The translations under genes and the position numbers were made by a program. Positions 26,425 through 34,929 of a stretch of 64,000 bases of DNA are shown here, piece by piece. The DNA lies in NCBI RefSeq assembly GCF_022436675.1, contig NZ_JAKUJZ010000004.1, positions 62,001 to 126,000 of the forward strand, written 5' to 3'. The notes below the pieces were generated by a model. That model was not told where the DNA came from. It made no database searches and saw only the letters and a program-made list of their open reading frames with translations. Positions within the stretch are counted from its first letter, which is position 1. Every line of letters begins with the position of its first letter. This DNA is from Rheinheimera hassiensis. Its GTDB lineage: Bacteria; Pseudomonadota; Gammaproteobacteria; Enterobacterales; Alteromonadaceae.

Positions 26425-27519
26425 ATGAAACATTGTATAAGTGCCGTACTGTTGCTGTTGTGCCCGTTGTTATTGCAAGCCAGGCCATTGCTGGATCTGG
26501 TCGATATTCAGGGCGTGCGCGATAACCAATTGGTAGGTTATGGTCTGGTGGTAGGTTTGCCGGGCTCTGGCGACAAGGCGCAGATCAGGTTTGCTGCCCA
26601 GTCATTAAACAATATGTTGAAACAGTTTGGTGTGCAGCTGGATGAAAACAGCCTGCCGAAGTCAAAAAACGTGGCTGCGGTAGCTGTTACAGCAACCTTG
26701 CCTGCCAATGCCAGCCCCGGGCAGACAATGGACGTGACCATTATGTCGCTGGGTGATGCCAAAAGCCTGCATGGTGGCAGCTTAATGCTAACGCCATTGC
26801 GTGGTGTTGACGGCAAAGTGTATGCGCTGGCGCAGGGCAACCTGGTGGTAGGTGGGCTAAATGCCACCGGCCAGAATGGTTCGTCGGTTACCGTCAATGT
26901 GCCCACTGCCGGTATTATTCCGTCGGGCGCTATTGTTGAACGTAGTGTACAGCAACTGTATGAGCCTGCTGCCCAGGTGGTGCTTAACCTGAAACAACCT
27001 AATTATCAGACCGCGCGCAATGTTGTTACCGCTATTAATCAGGTATTCGGGCCAGAAGTGGCCAGAGCGGAGCATAAAGGCAAGCTGGTGGTCAGTGCGC
27101 CGGTAGATGCGAACAGCCGCATCACCTTTATGTCGATGTTGCAGGATCTCAACGTGGAAGAAGGCAGCCAGCGGCCACGCGTGGTGTTTAACAGCCGCAC
27201 TGGCACCGTGGTAATGAATGATGTAGTACGGGTAAAGCGCGCCGCAGTAAGCCATGGCAGTTTGACCATTACGATCAGCGAGCAACAGGGTGTAAGCCAG
27301 CCGTTACCCTTTAGTAATGGCACGACAACACCGGTACAAAATAGCGGGGTTGATGTGCAGGAGCGCACCGCCAATATGATGCTGTGGCCCGAAGGTAGCT
27401 CACTGGAAGCTATTGTGCAGGCTATTAATGCGCTGGGGGCAACTCCGGCAGAACTGATGTCGATCCTGATTGCACTGGATAATGCCGGTGCACTGGATGC
27501 TGATTTGCTGGTGATTTGA
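26425..27519 (+). CDS. flgI: P-ring protein FlgI (lateral)
   Basis: A 364-residue periplasmic protein with a signal peptide cleaved near LLLQA-RPL. Signatures include DIQGVRDNQLVGYGLVVGL, GSGDKAQIRF, DVTIMSLGDAKSLHGGSL and EGSSLEAIVQAINALGATPA. It forms the peptidoglycan-level ring with help from FlgA. Confidence 0.97.
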   Translation: MKHCISAVLLLLCPLLLQARPLLDLVDIQGVRDNQLVGYGLVVGLPGSGDKAQIRFAAQSLNNMLKQFGVQLDENSLPKSKNVAAVAVTATLPANASPGQTMDVTIMSLGDAKSLHGGSLMLTPLRGVDGKVYALAQGNLVVGGLNATGQNGSSVTVNVPTAGIIPSGAIVERSVQQLYEPAAQVVLNLKQPNYQTARNVVTAINQVFGPEVARAEHKGKLVVSAPVDANSRITFMSMLQDLNVEEGSQRPRVVFNSRTGTVVMNDVVRVKRAAVSHGSLTITISEQQGVSQPLPFSNGTTTPVQNSGVDVQERTANMMLWPEGSSLEAIVQAINALGATPAELMSILIALDNAGALDADLLVI

Positions 27520-27996
27520 ATGAATATAACCTCGTTAACCGGCCACGCTTTATCTGGCGAGGGGCTGGCGATAGACCCGCGTGTCGCAGCAGGCATAGAC
27601 AGCAATCAGGACCCTGCCACCCGCCTGACTAAAGCGGCAGAGCAGTTTGAAGCGATATTTTTGCAACTGGTATTAAAAAACATGCATGCCGGCACCGACG
27701 CTATTGCCGGTGACAATGGCCTGTTTGGTAGCAATGAAGCCCAGACGTTTCGCGATATGCATGATGCCCAGCTGGCACAGAACCTGGCCGCCAAGCAGCA
27801 GCTTGGGTTGGCTGAAGCCATAGTGCGGCAGTTGGGAGAGGGCCTGGAACAAACTGAAAATAAATTTAAGCAACTGGCCGAGGCCGTCGCTTTACCTGAT
27901 AAGGCGGCGCTTAGTCTGGTTGCGCCGGAATACAGTAACAGCGGATTCAGCCAGCCATTATGGCAGGCTGACAGCGGTGGGAAACCCAGCTTATGA
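27520..27996 (+). CDS. flgJ: FlgJ rod-cap domain protein, no muramidase domain (lateral)
   Basis: At 158 residues this is only the N-terminal rod-binding half of FlgJ: AAEQFEAIFLQLVLKNMHAG and DNGLFGSNEAQTFRDMHDAQ. The C-terminal glucosaminidase domain found in polar-type FlgJ (about 300 residues) is absent. Rod penetration of the cell wall would need another lytic enzyme. It starts directly after the flgI stop and overlaps flgK by 4 bp. Confidence 0.94.
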   Translation: MNITSLTGHALSGEGLAIDPRVAAGIDSNQDPATRLTKAAEQFEAIFLQLVLKNMHAGTDAIAGDNGLFGSNEAQTFRDMHDAQLAQNLAAKQQLGLAEAIVRQLGEGLEQTENKFKQLAEAVALPDKAALSLVAPEYSNSGFSQPLWQADSGGKPSL

Positions 27997-29315
27997 GTAT
28001 GCTTTTAAACGGTGTGTCTGGCCTGAATGCGGCTAACAACGCACTAAATGTAGTGGGCCAGAACGTAGCTAATGCTGCTGTAAAGGGCTACAGCCGCCAA
28101 ACGGTATACCTGGAAACTGCTGCCGGCGGTTTAAACGGCGTTAAGGTAACTAAGGTCGACCGTATCGTTAATGATTTTCTCAATGACGATATTTGGCGCA
28201 CCAGTTCAGACACCGGCTACTACGAAGGGTTTCAAAGTTACCTGGGGTATCTGGAACAAATTCTTGGTACCGAATCGTTAAACCTCAATGATGCCGTTGC
28301 CGGTATCAGTGCTGCTTTTAATGCGGCTATGTCTGCGCCCGATTCTAACGCCTACCGCCAGCAGGTATTGTCATCATCCCAGGCCCTGGTGCAGGACCTG
28401 TCGCAAATTAACGGTGCTTTATCAGATCAGCAAGACAAACTCAGCAAAGAGTTAAGCAATCTGGCAGATAATAGCAGCTCGTTGTTACAGCAAATTTCCG
28501 AGTTAAACAGCAAAATCAGCAAAGCACAGGCGCTGGGGCAGCCTACCGCTGAACTGGCTGACGCCCGAGAAGTGCTGGTAACCGAATTGTCTGGCTATGT
28601 TGGTGTAGACATTGTCGACCCGGGTGATGGCAATATTAATATCAGCAGTAAAAACGGCGCACCACTGGTGGTTGGCTCTAAATCTGCGTCTGTGAGCGTT
28701 AATGGTACCTCGGTTGAGGTAATGTTTAATGGCCAGGATTTTGGTCTGAATGAGTTTGTCGGTGGCCGTATCGGCGGTTTACTTAATGTAGATGTAAACG
28801 TACTACAACCGAGTAAACTGCAGCTGGAGCAAATTGTTACTAATATTGCTGACTCAGTAAACACGGCGCTGGCCGAAGGCTTCGATTTAAACGGGCAGCC
28901 GGGCGAGCCACTGTTTTTATACAACCCGGCAGATGTGTTGGGCACCATCAGTGTTAACGCTGATTTGCAACCGGACGGTTTGGCTTTTATCGGTAACGAC
29001 GGTTTTGGCAACCCGACAGGTGGCCGCGGCGACAATGGCAATATTGCCAATCTGGTATCGTCATTAACTGGCAGTACAGCAGGTTATGATACGTTAATCG
29101 GCGATCTGGCGATTCAAAGTAAACAAGTACAAAGCAGTGTTAAAACCGCCCAGGTGCTGAACAATAATGCTGTGGCTGCGCGCGACAGCGTGAGTGGCGT
29201 AAATCTGGACGAAGAAGCTGCTAACCTGATGTATTACCAGCAACTATATGATGCTAACGCCCGGGTGATCAGCACTGCTGATCAATTGTTTAAAACCCTG
29301 ATTAATATCTTCTGA
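27993..29315 (+). CDS. flgK: Hook-filament junction protein FlgK (lateral)
   Basis: A 440-residue protein with LLNGVSGLNAANNALNVVGQ and ANAAVKGYSRQTVY at the N-terminus and SGVNLDEEAANLMYYQQLYD at the C-terminus. It is shorter than enterobacterial FlgK (~550), as expected for lateral systems. ATGA overlap with flgJ indicates translational coupling. Confidence 0.96.
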   Translation: MSMLLNGVSGLNAANNALNVVGQNVANAAVKGYSRQTVYLETAAGGLNGVKVTKVDRIVNDFLNDDIWRTSSDTGYYEGFQSYLGYLEQILGTESLNLNDAVAGISAAFNAAMSAPDSNAYRQQVLSSSQALVQDLSQINGALSDQQDKLSKELSNLADNSSSLLQQISELNSKISKAQALGQPTAELADAREVLVTELSGYVGVDIVDPGDGNINISSKNGAPLVVGSKSASVSVNGTSVEVMFNGQDFGLNEFVGGRIGGLLNVDVNVLQPSKLQLEQIVTNIADSVNTALAEGFDLNGQPGEPLFLYNPADVLGTISVNADLQPDGLAFIGNDGFGNPTGGRGDNGNIANLVSSLTGSTAGYDTLIGDLAIQSKQVQSSVKTAQVLNNNAVAARDSVSGVNLDEEAANLMYYQQLYDANARVISTADQLFKTLINIF

Positions 29316-29325
29316 GGCAGTGGCT

Positions 29326-30222
29326 ATGCGCGTTAGCAGCAATCAGTATCATCTAACCACTATTCGGAATATTCAGCAGTCTACAGCTGAGTACAGCAAG
29401 CTCTCTACCCAGCTTGCCACCAACCAACGTATACAAAATCCGTCAGATGATCCGTTGGGGTCAGTGATGCTGCTTACGTTAAACAGCGAGCTGACAAAGC
29501 TGGACCAGTACAAATCGAATATGAATGCGGTGCATTTTAATCTGGGCCAGCAGGAAACCCAGCTGAGCAGTATGGTAAATACGCTGTACTCAATCCAGGA
29601 GATTGTCACCACGGCGGCCGACGGTTCTATGGGGCAAGCCGAGCTGGAGGCATTTAGCCAGGAGTTGTCGGTATTGATGCCGGCAATTGTCGATTTACTG
29701 AATGCTAAAGATGGCAACGGTAATTATTATTTCTCAGGCAGTTTAACCAACGTTATACCGTTTGAGCGCGATGCGATGGGCGTATATCAATACAACGGTG
29801 ATGATCGCGTACGTCAGATTGCTGTATCAGATAACTCCAGCGTACCAGGCAATATTGTTGGCAGCGCGCTGGACCCGGGCGCAAATTTCTTAAATGAAAT
29901 GCAAACATATCTGGATTTAATCAGCACGGCACCGGCTGGCGGTGTCGGCGACGAATCACGCGATATGTTGAACCATATCAGCGGTTTTCTTGCCACTGTT
30001 AGCGGCGAAATTACCCGCATTGGCGGCACTTTAGCTTCGCTGGATGAAATGGCGCTGGGCAATGATGATATAGCATTATTTACCGAGACACTGCGTGACG
30101 ACATTAAAGTCGTCGATTATCCGGAGGCTTATGTAAAAATGAATGAAGCATTGGCCTCATATGAGTCGTCGCTGAAAGTTTACTCCAGTGTATCCCGGCT
30201 TACGCTGTTTTCGTATGTTTAA
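29326..30222 (+). CDS. flgL: Hook-filament junction protein FlgL (lateral)
   Basis: A 298-residue protein with MRVSSNQYHLTTIRNIQQS, the LATNQRIQNPSDDPLGS motif shared by FlgL and flagellin, and a C-terminal coiled helix. The ATG at 29326 behind GAGGCAG is preferred over the GTG at 29320. Confidence 0.95.
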   Translation: MRVSSNQYHLTTIRNIQQSTAEYSKLSTQLATNQRIQNPSDDPLGSVMLLTLNSELTKLDQYKSNMNAVHFNLGQQETQLSSMVNTLYSIQEIVTTAADGSMGQAELEAFSQELSVLMPAIVDLLNAKDGNGNYYFSGSLTNVIPFERDAMGVYQYNGDDRVRQIAVSDNSSVPGNIVGSALDPGANFLNEMQTYLDLISTAPAGGVGDESRDMLNHISGFLATVSGEITRIGGTLASLDEMALGNDDIALFTETLRDDIKVVDYPEAYVKMNEALASYESSLKVYSSVSRLTLFSYV

Positions 30223-30235
30223 CTAAGGCGCAGCT

Positions 30236-31261
30236 ATGCAGCTATCCGGTGCGGTTGATAAGGTCAGTAACAGTGCGCTAACGCCGCTTAATGCAGCGGA
30301 CCGGGCGGCTGTGATCAAAGCTGTCCGCGCTGATGATGCCGGCCGCACTGTGCCGGTATCACGGCAGTCGCGGCAAATTCAGGTATTAAGCAAATGGGCA
30401 ATGGCAGCAGATGTTAGTAAACAGCTAAGCCAGACTGATCAAACCGAGCGTAACATCCGCCAGGCATATCAGGCGCTGGAAAACCTGCGCCGGCAACTGA
30501 ATACACCGGGCCACAGCAAATTGTCAGCGCAACAACAGCAGCAGGCGCAACAGCAGTTAGCGCAGTTGGAGCAAAAGTTGTCGCATAGCAGTTCAGGCCT
30601 CAATGCCGATTTAACCCCGGTTAGCGCCCAACCTGCGCCGTTAAAAGCCAGCCTTAGCCATAATATAGATTTACTGTCAGAGCGGCGCCAAAATGAGCAA
30701 GTCAGTATTCTGCTGGGCCGCAGTGGCAATGCTGTCAGTATCAGCTTACCGGCTGGCCAGAGCGCAGAGCAAAATCTGCATACTGTGCAGCAAGCCTTTG
30801 CCCGTCAGCAAATCAGTGTTGGCAGCGATAATCAGCAGCAGCTGTACTTTTCTGCCGAAGCACGCGATGCCCGTAAGTTGCAGGAGCCCTGGTTAATCAG
30901 CGGCCAGGGTGTGCGTGTTGCAGCGGGTAACCCTGTTAGTGTAAAACTGCAGGCTGCTGACAGCACACTGGCGCAATTGGGTAAAGCGGCCTCGACAGCC
31001 GACAATGTGCAGGCGTACAGCCAGCAAATTCAGCAGGCGCAACAGCAGCTAAAAGATGCTCTTGTTAAAGTGCAGGCACAGCGCACAGCGCTGCAGGCAC
31101 AACTGGTGGCAATTCAGCAAAGCCAGAGTGACAACTCTGAACTGAATGCGCTTAGCCAGCAACTGCGTATAGAAATGCAAAGTGGCAGTAAAAGCGCGGT
31201 GTCGGTGGTGATGTCGCAAGCCAATATTACCCGTAGTCTGGTTGAGTTTGGTTTGGGTTGA
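30236..31261 (+). CDS. Coiled-coil protein of the flagellar cluster, unknown
   Basis: A 341-residue protein without signal or membrane segment. It is extremely rich in Gln and Ala, with coiled coils at about residues 75-125 and 255-300. Between them lies a ~70-residue globular part (QVSILLGRSGNAVSISLPAG through the following ~50 residues). It begins 14 bp after flgL and precedes the Maf gene, so it is cotranscribed with the hook genes. The composition suggests an axial or export-related flagellar component, but no family is recognised. Confidence 0.7.
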   Translation: MQLSGAVDKVSNSALTPLNAADRAAVIKAVRADDAGRTVPVSRQSRQIQVLSKWAMAADVSKQLSQTDQTERNIRQAYQALENLRRQLNTPGHSKLSAQQQQQAQQQLAQLEQKLSHSSSGLNADLTPVSAQPAPLKASLSHNIDLLSERRQNEQVSILLGRSGNAVSISLPAGQSAEQNLHTVQQAFARQQISVGSDNQQQLYFSAEARDARKLQEPWLISGQGVRVAAGNPVSVKLQAADSTLAQLGKAASTADNVQAYSQQIQQAQQQLKDALVKVQAQRTALQAQLVAIQQSQSDNSELNALSQQLRIEMQSGSKSAVSVVMSQANITRSLVEFGLG

Positions 31262-31268
31262 CGCATTA

Positions 31269-32576
31269 ATGATTAACGACTGTTTTGCGCAAAATATGCG
31301 CGTGATTGCCAGCCGCTGGCCTAATCTGGTAACTGTTTTACAACAGGCCGCCGCTGAAAAACATCGCCTGGCAGTGCAACTGATAGAAGGGCAGGACAAC
31401 ACTCTGCTGATTAACGGCATCCAACTAACCAGCCGTCATAACCGACAGCAGGAAGCCTTGCAGCAAATCAGCAAATTGCCGCAACATTATCCACATATTA
31501 CGTTATACGGCACCGGCCTTGGCGATTTGCAGCAACAGTTGCTTGGCCGCGAACGCCTGCAGCAACTTAAAGTTTGTATCTTAAATGAATATGTTTTTGC
31601 GCTGGTGCTGCAATTGCTTGATCAGCGGCACTGGCTTAGCGATAGCCGGGTAACGTTACAGTTGGCTGCCAGTCAGAGTGATATCCAACTGCCATTTGCT
31701 GTACTGCCATCGGAATTGGTATTGGCCAGTGACAGCAGTATGAGAGTTCGTGATCGCTTATACAGCGAGCTGGAAGCCGGTTACGCTGCGCAGCGTTTAA
31801 AACAGGATATCAGTCCTTTTTTGCCGCGCTTGCAACAAAACCAGCCTTTTTGGCAGCAAGACCAACCGGTGCAGACGTTATTTAACTCGTTAGCGGCAGA
31901 TAAAGACGTTTATGTCATCGCTGCCGGCCCTTCGCTGGAACAACATTACGGCTTTATAAAGCAAGCACAGCAACAGCCCAACGCACCTTTGCTTATATGC
32001 GTAGATACTGCAGTAGCCGCTTTGCTGTCGCAGGATATCCGGCCGGATATTATTGTTAGCCGCGACCATAAAATCGGTTTACGGCACCTGCCCTGCAACA
32101 GTCTGACTGCCGCCAGCCGTCTGGTGTATTTCCCGCTGGCTAACCCGGAGTTATTGCAACATTTCCCCGGTAAGCGTTATATCGCCTTAAGCGACAGTGC
32201 TGTTTTTGACCCGGTGCGCAAACAATTATCTGCCGCAACTTTATTCAGCTACGGTAGCGTAATACATCCGGCTGTTGATTTAGCTGTAAAAATGGCGGCT
32301 AAGCGTGTGTTATTGTTTGGTGCCGATTTTGCGTTTAGCCATAATAAAACCCATGCCAGCTGGCAAAACGGTGCTTTAGGGCCGGGTTATCAGGCCGCTA
32401 CCGAGCAGGTTATTAACGGCTTTGGCGAAAAAGTCCCGACTTTACGTAATCTGCTAACCTACCTGACAGGCTTAGAGCGTTATATCAGCAAGCAGCCTGC
32501 GGTCACATTTTTTAATACTTCTAAAGCGGGTGCATTCATTGCCGGCACGCAATATCATGCGGAGCTTACCCATTAA
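31269..32576 (+). CDS. maf: Maf-family flagellin glycosyltransferase
   Basis: A 435-residue protein of the motility-associated factor family (DUF115/MptE-like fold). Key blocks are DVYVIAAGPSLEQHY, DIIVSRDHKIGL and LLFGADFAFSHNKTHASW. Maf proteins transfer nonulosonic acids such as pseudaminic acid to flagellin before export. In Aeromonas lateral clusters a maf gene occupies the same position between flgL and lafA. The ATG at 31269 is used; the frame extends to a TTG overlapping the preceding gene. The sugar-biosynthesis genes are not in this window. Confidence 0.9.
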   Translation: MINDCFAQNMRVIASRWPNLVTVLQQAAAEKHRLAVQLIEGQDNTLLINGIQLTSRHNRQQEALQQISKLPQHYPHITLYGTGLGDLQQQLLGRERLQQLKVCILNEYVFALVLQLLDQRHWLSDSRVTLQLAASQSDIQLPFAVLPSELVLASDSSMRVRDRLYSELEAGYAAQRLKQDISPFLPRLQQNQPFWQQDQPVQTLFNSLAADKDVYVIAAGPSLEQHYGFIKQAQQQPNAPLLICVDTAVAALLSQDIRPDIIVSRDHKIGLRHLPCNSLTAASRLVYFPLANPELLQHFPGKRYIALSDSAVFDPVRKQLSAATLFSYGSVIHPAVDLAVKMAAKRVLLFGADFAFSHNKTHASWQNGALGPGYQAATEQVINGFGEKVPTLRNLLTYLTGLERYISKQPAVTFFNTSKAGAFIAGTQYHAELTH

Positions 32577-32842
32577 TGCGTACTGTTTCGCAATGTAAGC
32601 AGCACGCTAAAACACTGGCGCTGCAATTCCGGCTCGGTATCACTACGCAGCCGGCACTTGAACTGGCAGAGCTTGCCGGGCAACTTATTAGCTTATTTGC
32701 CACTGCCCCCCCACAGCAAAGCGCTCAGTTACAGCAGTTGTTAACGGCAGTGCTGCAGTGCCAGCAAAACCGCGACTGGTTAGGCCTGGCCGATTACCTT
32801 GAGTACGAGCTGCAGCAACTACTGGCTGGCACCTTAGCCTGA
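32576..32842 (+). CDS. Small helical protein downstream of Maf
   Basis: An 88-residue protein whose ATG overlaps the Maf stop codon (TAATG). It is probably all-helical (LELAELAGQLISLFATA, QLQQLLTAVLQCQQNRDW). The tight coupling suggests a Maf partner or a flagellin chaperone-like protein, but no family is recognised. Confidence 0.65.
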   Translation: MRTVSQCKQHAKTLALQFRLGITTQPALELAELAGQLISLFATAPPQQSAQLQQLLTAVLQCQQNRDWLGLADYLEYELQQLLAGTLA

Positions 32843-32981
32843 TTTCGCTGGTCAATAAGTAAAATTAACCCTAATATAGTGTAATAATACAGAGCTAACC
32901 GGCTGTCTTATCTCGTTGTTTGCTGGCCCAAGGCGCAGCTGACAGGGTGATATATTCAGCCTTGCCGGTAAGGAGTAAAGG

Positions 32982-33533
32982 ATGCCCAGCGAAACGATTT
33001 TCCGCGTCCCATTGTGGTTGTTCAGCGTCTCGTTAATCTTGTTAACACTTCCGGCGTGTGCCCAGCAAGCGGCACCGACGGCACCTGCTGCCGGTGACAT
33101 CACCTCTTATGGCGATTGCTCAATGATTAATTTTAAAGATATTGATGGCAGCGAGCTGACCAAAGCCGAGTTGCTGGAACGGATGGACGCTGATTTTGCC
33201 GCTAATCTGAATCAAAGTGAAAAATGTATGGCCGAGGCAATAAACAGCGGTGCCGGGCGGATCAGTGCTGCAGGTGCCGGGGCTAGTGGTGTAGCAGAGG
33301 CTGCCGCGGGTACTAATGAGCAGGCCGCGCAGTCGGCCGGTACTGAACAGACACAAAATGCGGACAGTGCGAAAGAGTCTGACAGCTCACCGTCAAAGGC
33401 AACGCAGAAAGGCAAGGCTCAGCAAGGTAACTCTGCTGTGTGTGAAACGGTGAAACAAGGCCTGGCAGGCGCCACGACTGAGGGCGAGAAAAAACATTTT
33501 AGCGCGCTGATGACGCAATATGGCTGCGAATAA
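32982..33533 (+). CDS. Putative Ala-rich lipoprotein
   Basis: A 183-residue precursor with a hydrophobic signal ending in LPAC, consistent with lipidation. The mature part has a small N-terminal segment with two cysteines, a low-complexity Ala/Ser/Thr/Gln linker (residues ~85-145) and a C-terminal segment with two more cysteines. It could form two disulfides and act as a flexible envelope tether. GGAG lies upstream of the start. A 139-bp gap separates it from the Maf unit, so a new promoter may lie there; I could not identify one with confidence. Confidence 0.6.
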   Translation: MPSETIFRVPLWLFSVSLILLTLPACAQQAAPTAPAAGDITSYGDCSMINFKDIDGSELTKAELLERMDADFAANLNQSEKCMAEAINSGAGRISAAGAGASGVAEAAAGTNEQAAQSAGTEQTQNADSAKESDSSPSKATQKGKAQQGNSAVCETVKQGLAGATTEGEKKHFSALMTQYGCE

Positions 33534-33537
33534 TACA

Positions 33538-33600
33538 GAATAGCCGTTAATAATTTAGAATAGCCGTGAATAATTTAGAACGGCCTTTAATAATTTAGAA
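33538..33600 (+). repeat. Three 20-bp tandem repeats
   Basis: Units at 33538-33557, 33558-33577 and 33578-33597 follow the pattern GAATAGCCGTTAATAATTTA with a few changes, ending in GAA. They fill the whole gap between two lipoprotein genes. The number of units may vary between strains. Each unit contains stop codons, so the repeat is not coding on the plus strand. Confidence 0.85.
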
Positions 33601-33612
33601 GTGGAGCGGGTA

Positions 33613-34899
33613 ATGCAACCTCATTCTTTTTTGCAACAGAGTAAACACTGGCTGGTGGCGGCCTGTGCCCTGCTGGCACTGGTAATTAGCGGTTGTCAGT
33701 CTACCCAGACTAATGTTAGCAGCGTAGGCCCTGCTATTGGCGGCCAACCAAAAGCAGCAGAGCTGGGTAAAGCACAGCGTGAGTTTAAGTATCAGTCGGA
33801 AATTTATCTGAATGTGGCCGTGCCGGTATTTGATCCCGGCATTCCTCTGGATGCCAAAGGCAACATTAATGATAAAAAAGTGGCTGAAGAGGATATCTGG
33901 CCACAGGTACGGCGCCTGGAAGCAAACCGTTTTGCTATTGATACTAAAAAAGCACTGGCGGCTACTAAGGTGTTTGGTTCGATTAATGTTACGCCGGATG
34001 CGTCGGTTTCTGCCGATGTGTACGTACTTGGCAAAATCAATTATTCCGATACCGAAACCGTGCGCATCAGTGTGCGGGTGATGGATGCTACCAATGATAT
34101 CTGGGGTGAAGAAACCTTTGAACATCAGGTAGGTGAAGCCTTTTACCGTGACGCCCTGCGTAAAAATCAAAACCCTTACTCACCGGTATTTAACGATATT
34201 GCCGCTTACGTTTACGATTTACTGATTAAAAAATCAGAAGCAGATAAAAAGAAAATTCAGCAGGTATCTGATTTACGCTATGCCGCTATGTATAGCCAGG
34301 AAGCTTTTTCACCTTATATTGTCAGCAAAAGAAAGGGCTTTACCTCAAGGCAAACCGTATTTGAGCTAAAAGGCGCACCTGCGGCAAACGATCCTATGCT
34401 GCAACGGGTAAACTTACTGCAGGCGAAAGATGAGCAGTTTATCGACCAGCTGCAAGACAGTTACGAAGCGTTTTATGCCGAGTCAGACGAGGCCTACAGC
34501 AAATATCAGCGCGAAACTCTGCCGATTGCCGCTGATATCCGCAAGAAAAAAGCCGAGCGGGCCACCCAGCAATTAGTTGCTGCCGGTAGCGCAGTGCTGG
34601 GTATTATGCTGGTGAAAAATTCCAATTCTGCCATCGGCGAAGTAGGGGCTATCGCGGCCGGTGCCGCAGCCATATACAGTCTTAGCCAGGCGATACAAAC
34701 AAACCGCGAGCTGAGTGCACAACGTGATGTGCTCAGTGAAATGGGGCAAAGCCTGGATATTAAAGTCACCCCTCAGGTGGTGGAGCTTAACGAACAGAGT
34801 ATCGAGCTTAAAGGTACGGCTACCGAGCAGTACACCCAGTTAAGACAAAAGCTGTTAGAGATTTATCAGTTAGAAGCAACACCGAATCAGCAACTGTAA
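33613..34899 (+). CDS. Putative outer-membrane lipoprotein of the ExbB/vWA block
   Basis: A 428-residue precursor with lipobox VISGC (ATG at 33613 behind GGAGCGG). The N-terminal half (YLNVAVPVFDPGIP, ADVYVLGKINY, VRISVRVMDATNDIWGEE) resembles the fold-level pattern of CsgG/FlgO-like or TolB-N lipoproteins, but the similarity is weak. A hydrophobic stretch around residues 320-360 (AAGSAVLGIMLVK, AIAAGAAAIYSL) could be membrane-associated. It begins right after the tandem repeats and is followed by the TPR-like membrane protein gene. Confidence 0.65.
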   Translation: MQPHSFLQQSKHWLVAACALLALVISGCQSTQTNVSSVGPAIGGQPKAAELGKAQREFKYQSEIYLNVAVPVFDPGIPLDAKGNINDKKVAEEDIWPQVRRLEANRFAIDTKKALAATKVFGSINVTPDASVSADVYVLGKINYSDTETVRISVRVMDATNDIWGEETFEHQVGEAFYRDALRKNQNPYSPVFNDIAAYVYDLLIKKSEADKKKIQQVSDLRYAAMYSQEAFSPYIVSKRKGFTSRQTVFELKGAPAANDPMLQRVNLLQAKDEQFIDQLQDSYEAFYAESDEAYSKYQRETLPIAADIRKKKAERATQQLVAAGSAVLGIMLVKNSNSAIGEVGAIAAGAAAIYSLSQAIQTNRELSAQRDVLSEMGQSLDIKVTPQVVELNEQSIELKGTATEQYTQLRQKLLEIYQLEATPNQQL

Positions 34900-34929
34900 G
34901 TAGGTCTTAGTTCAGGCAAGGAACCGGAT

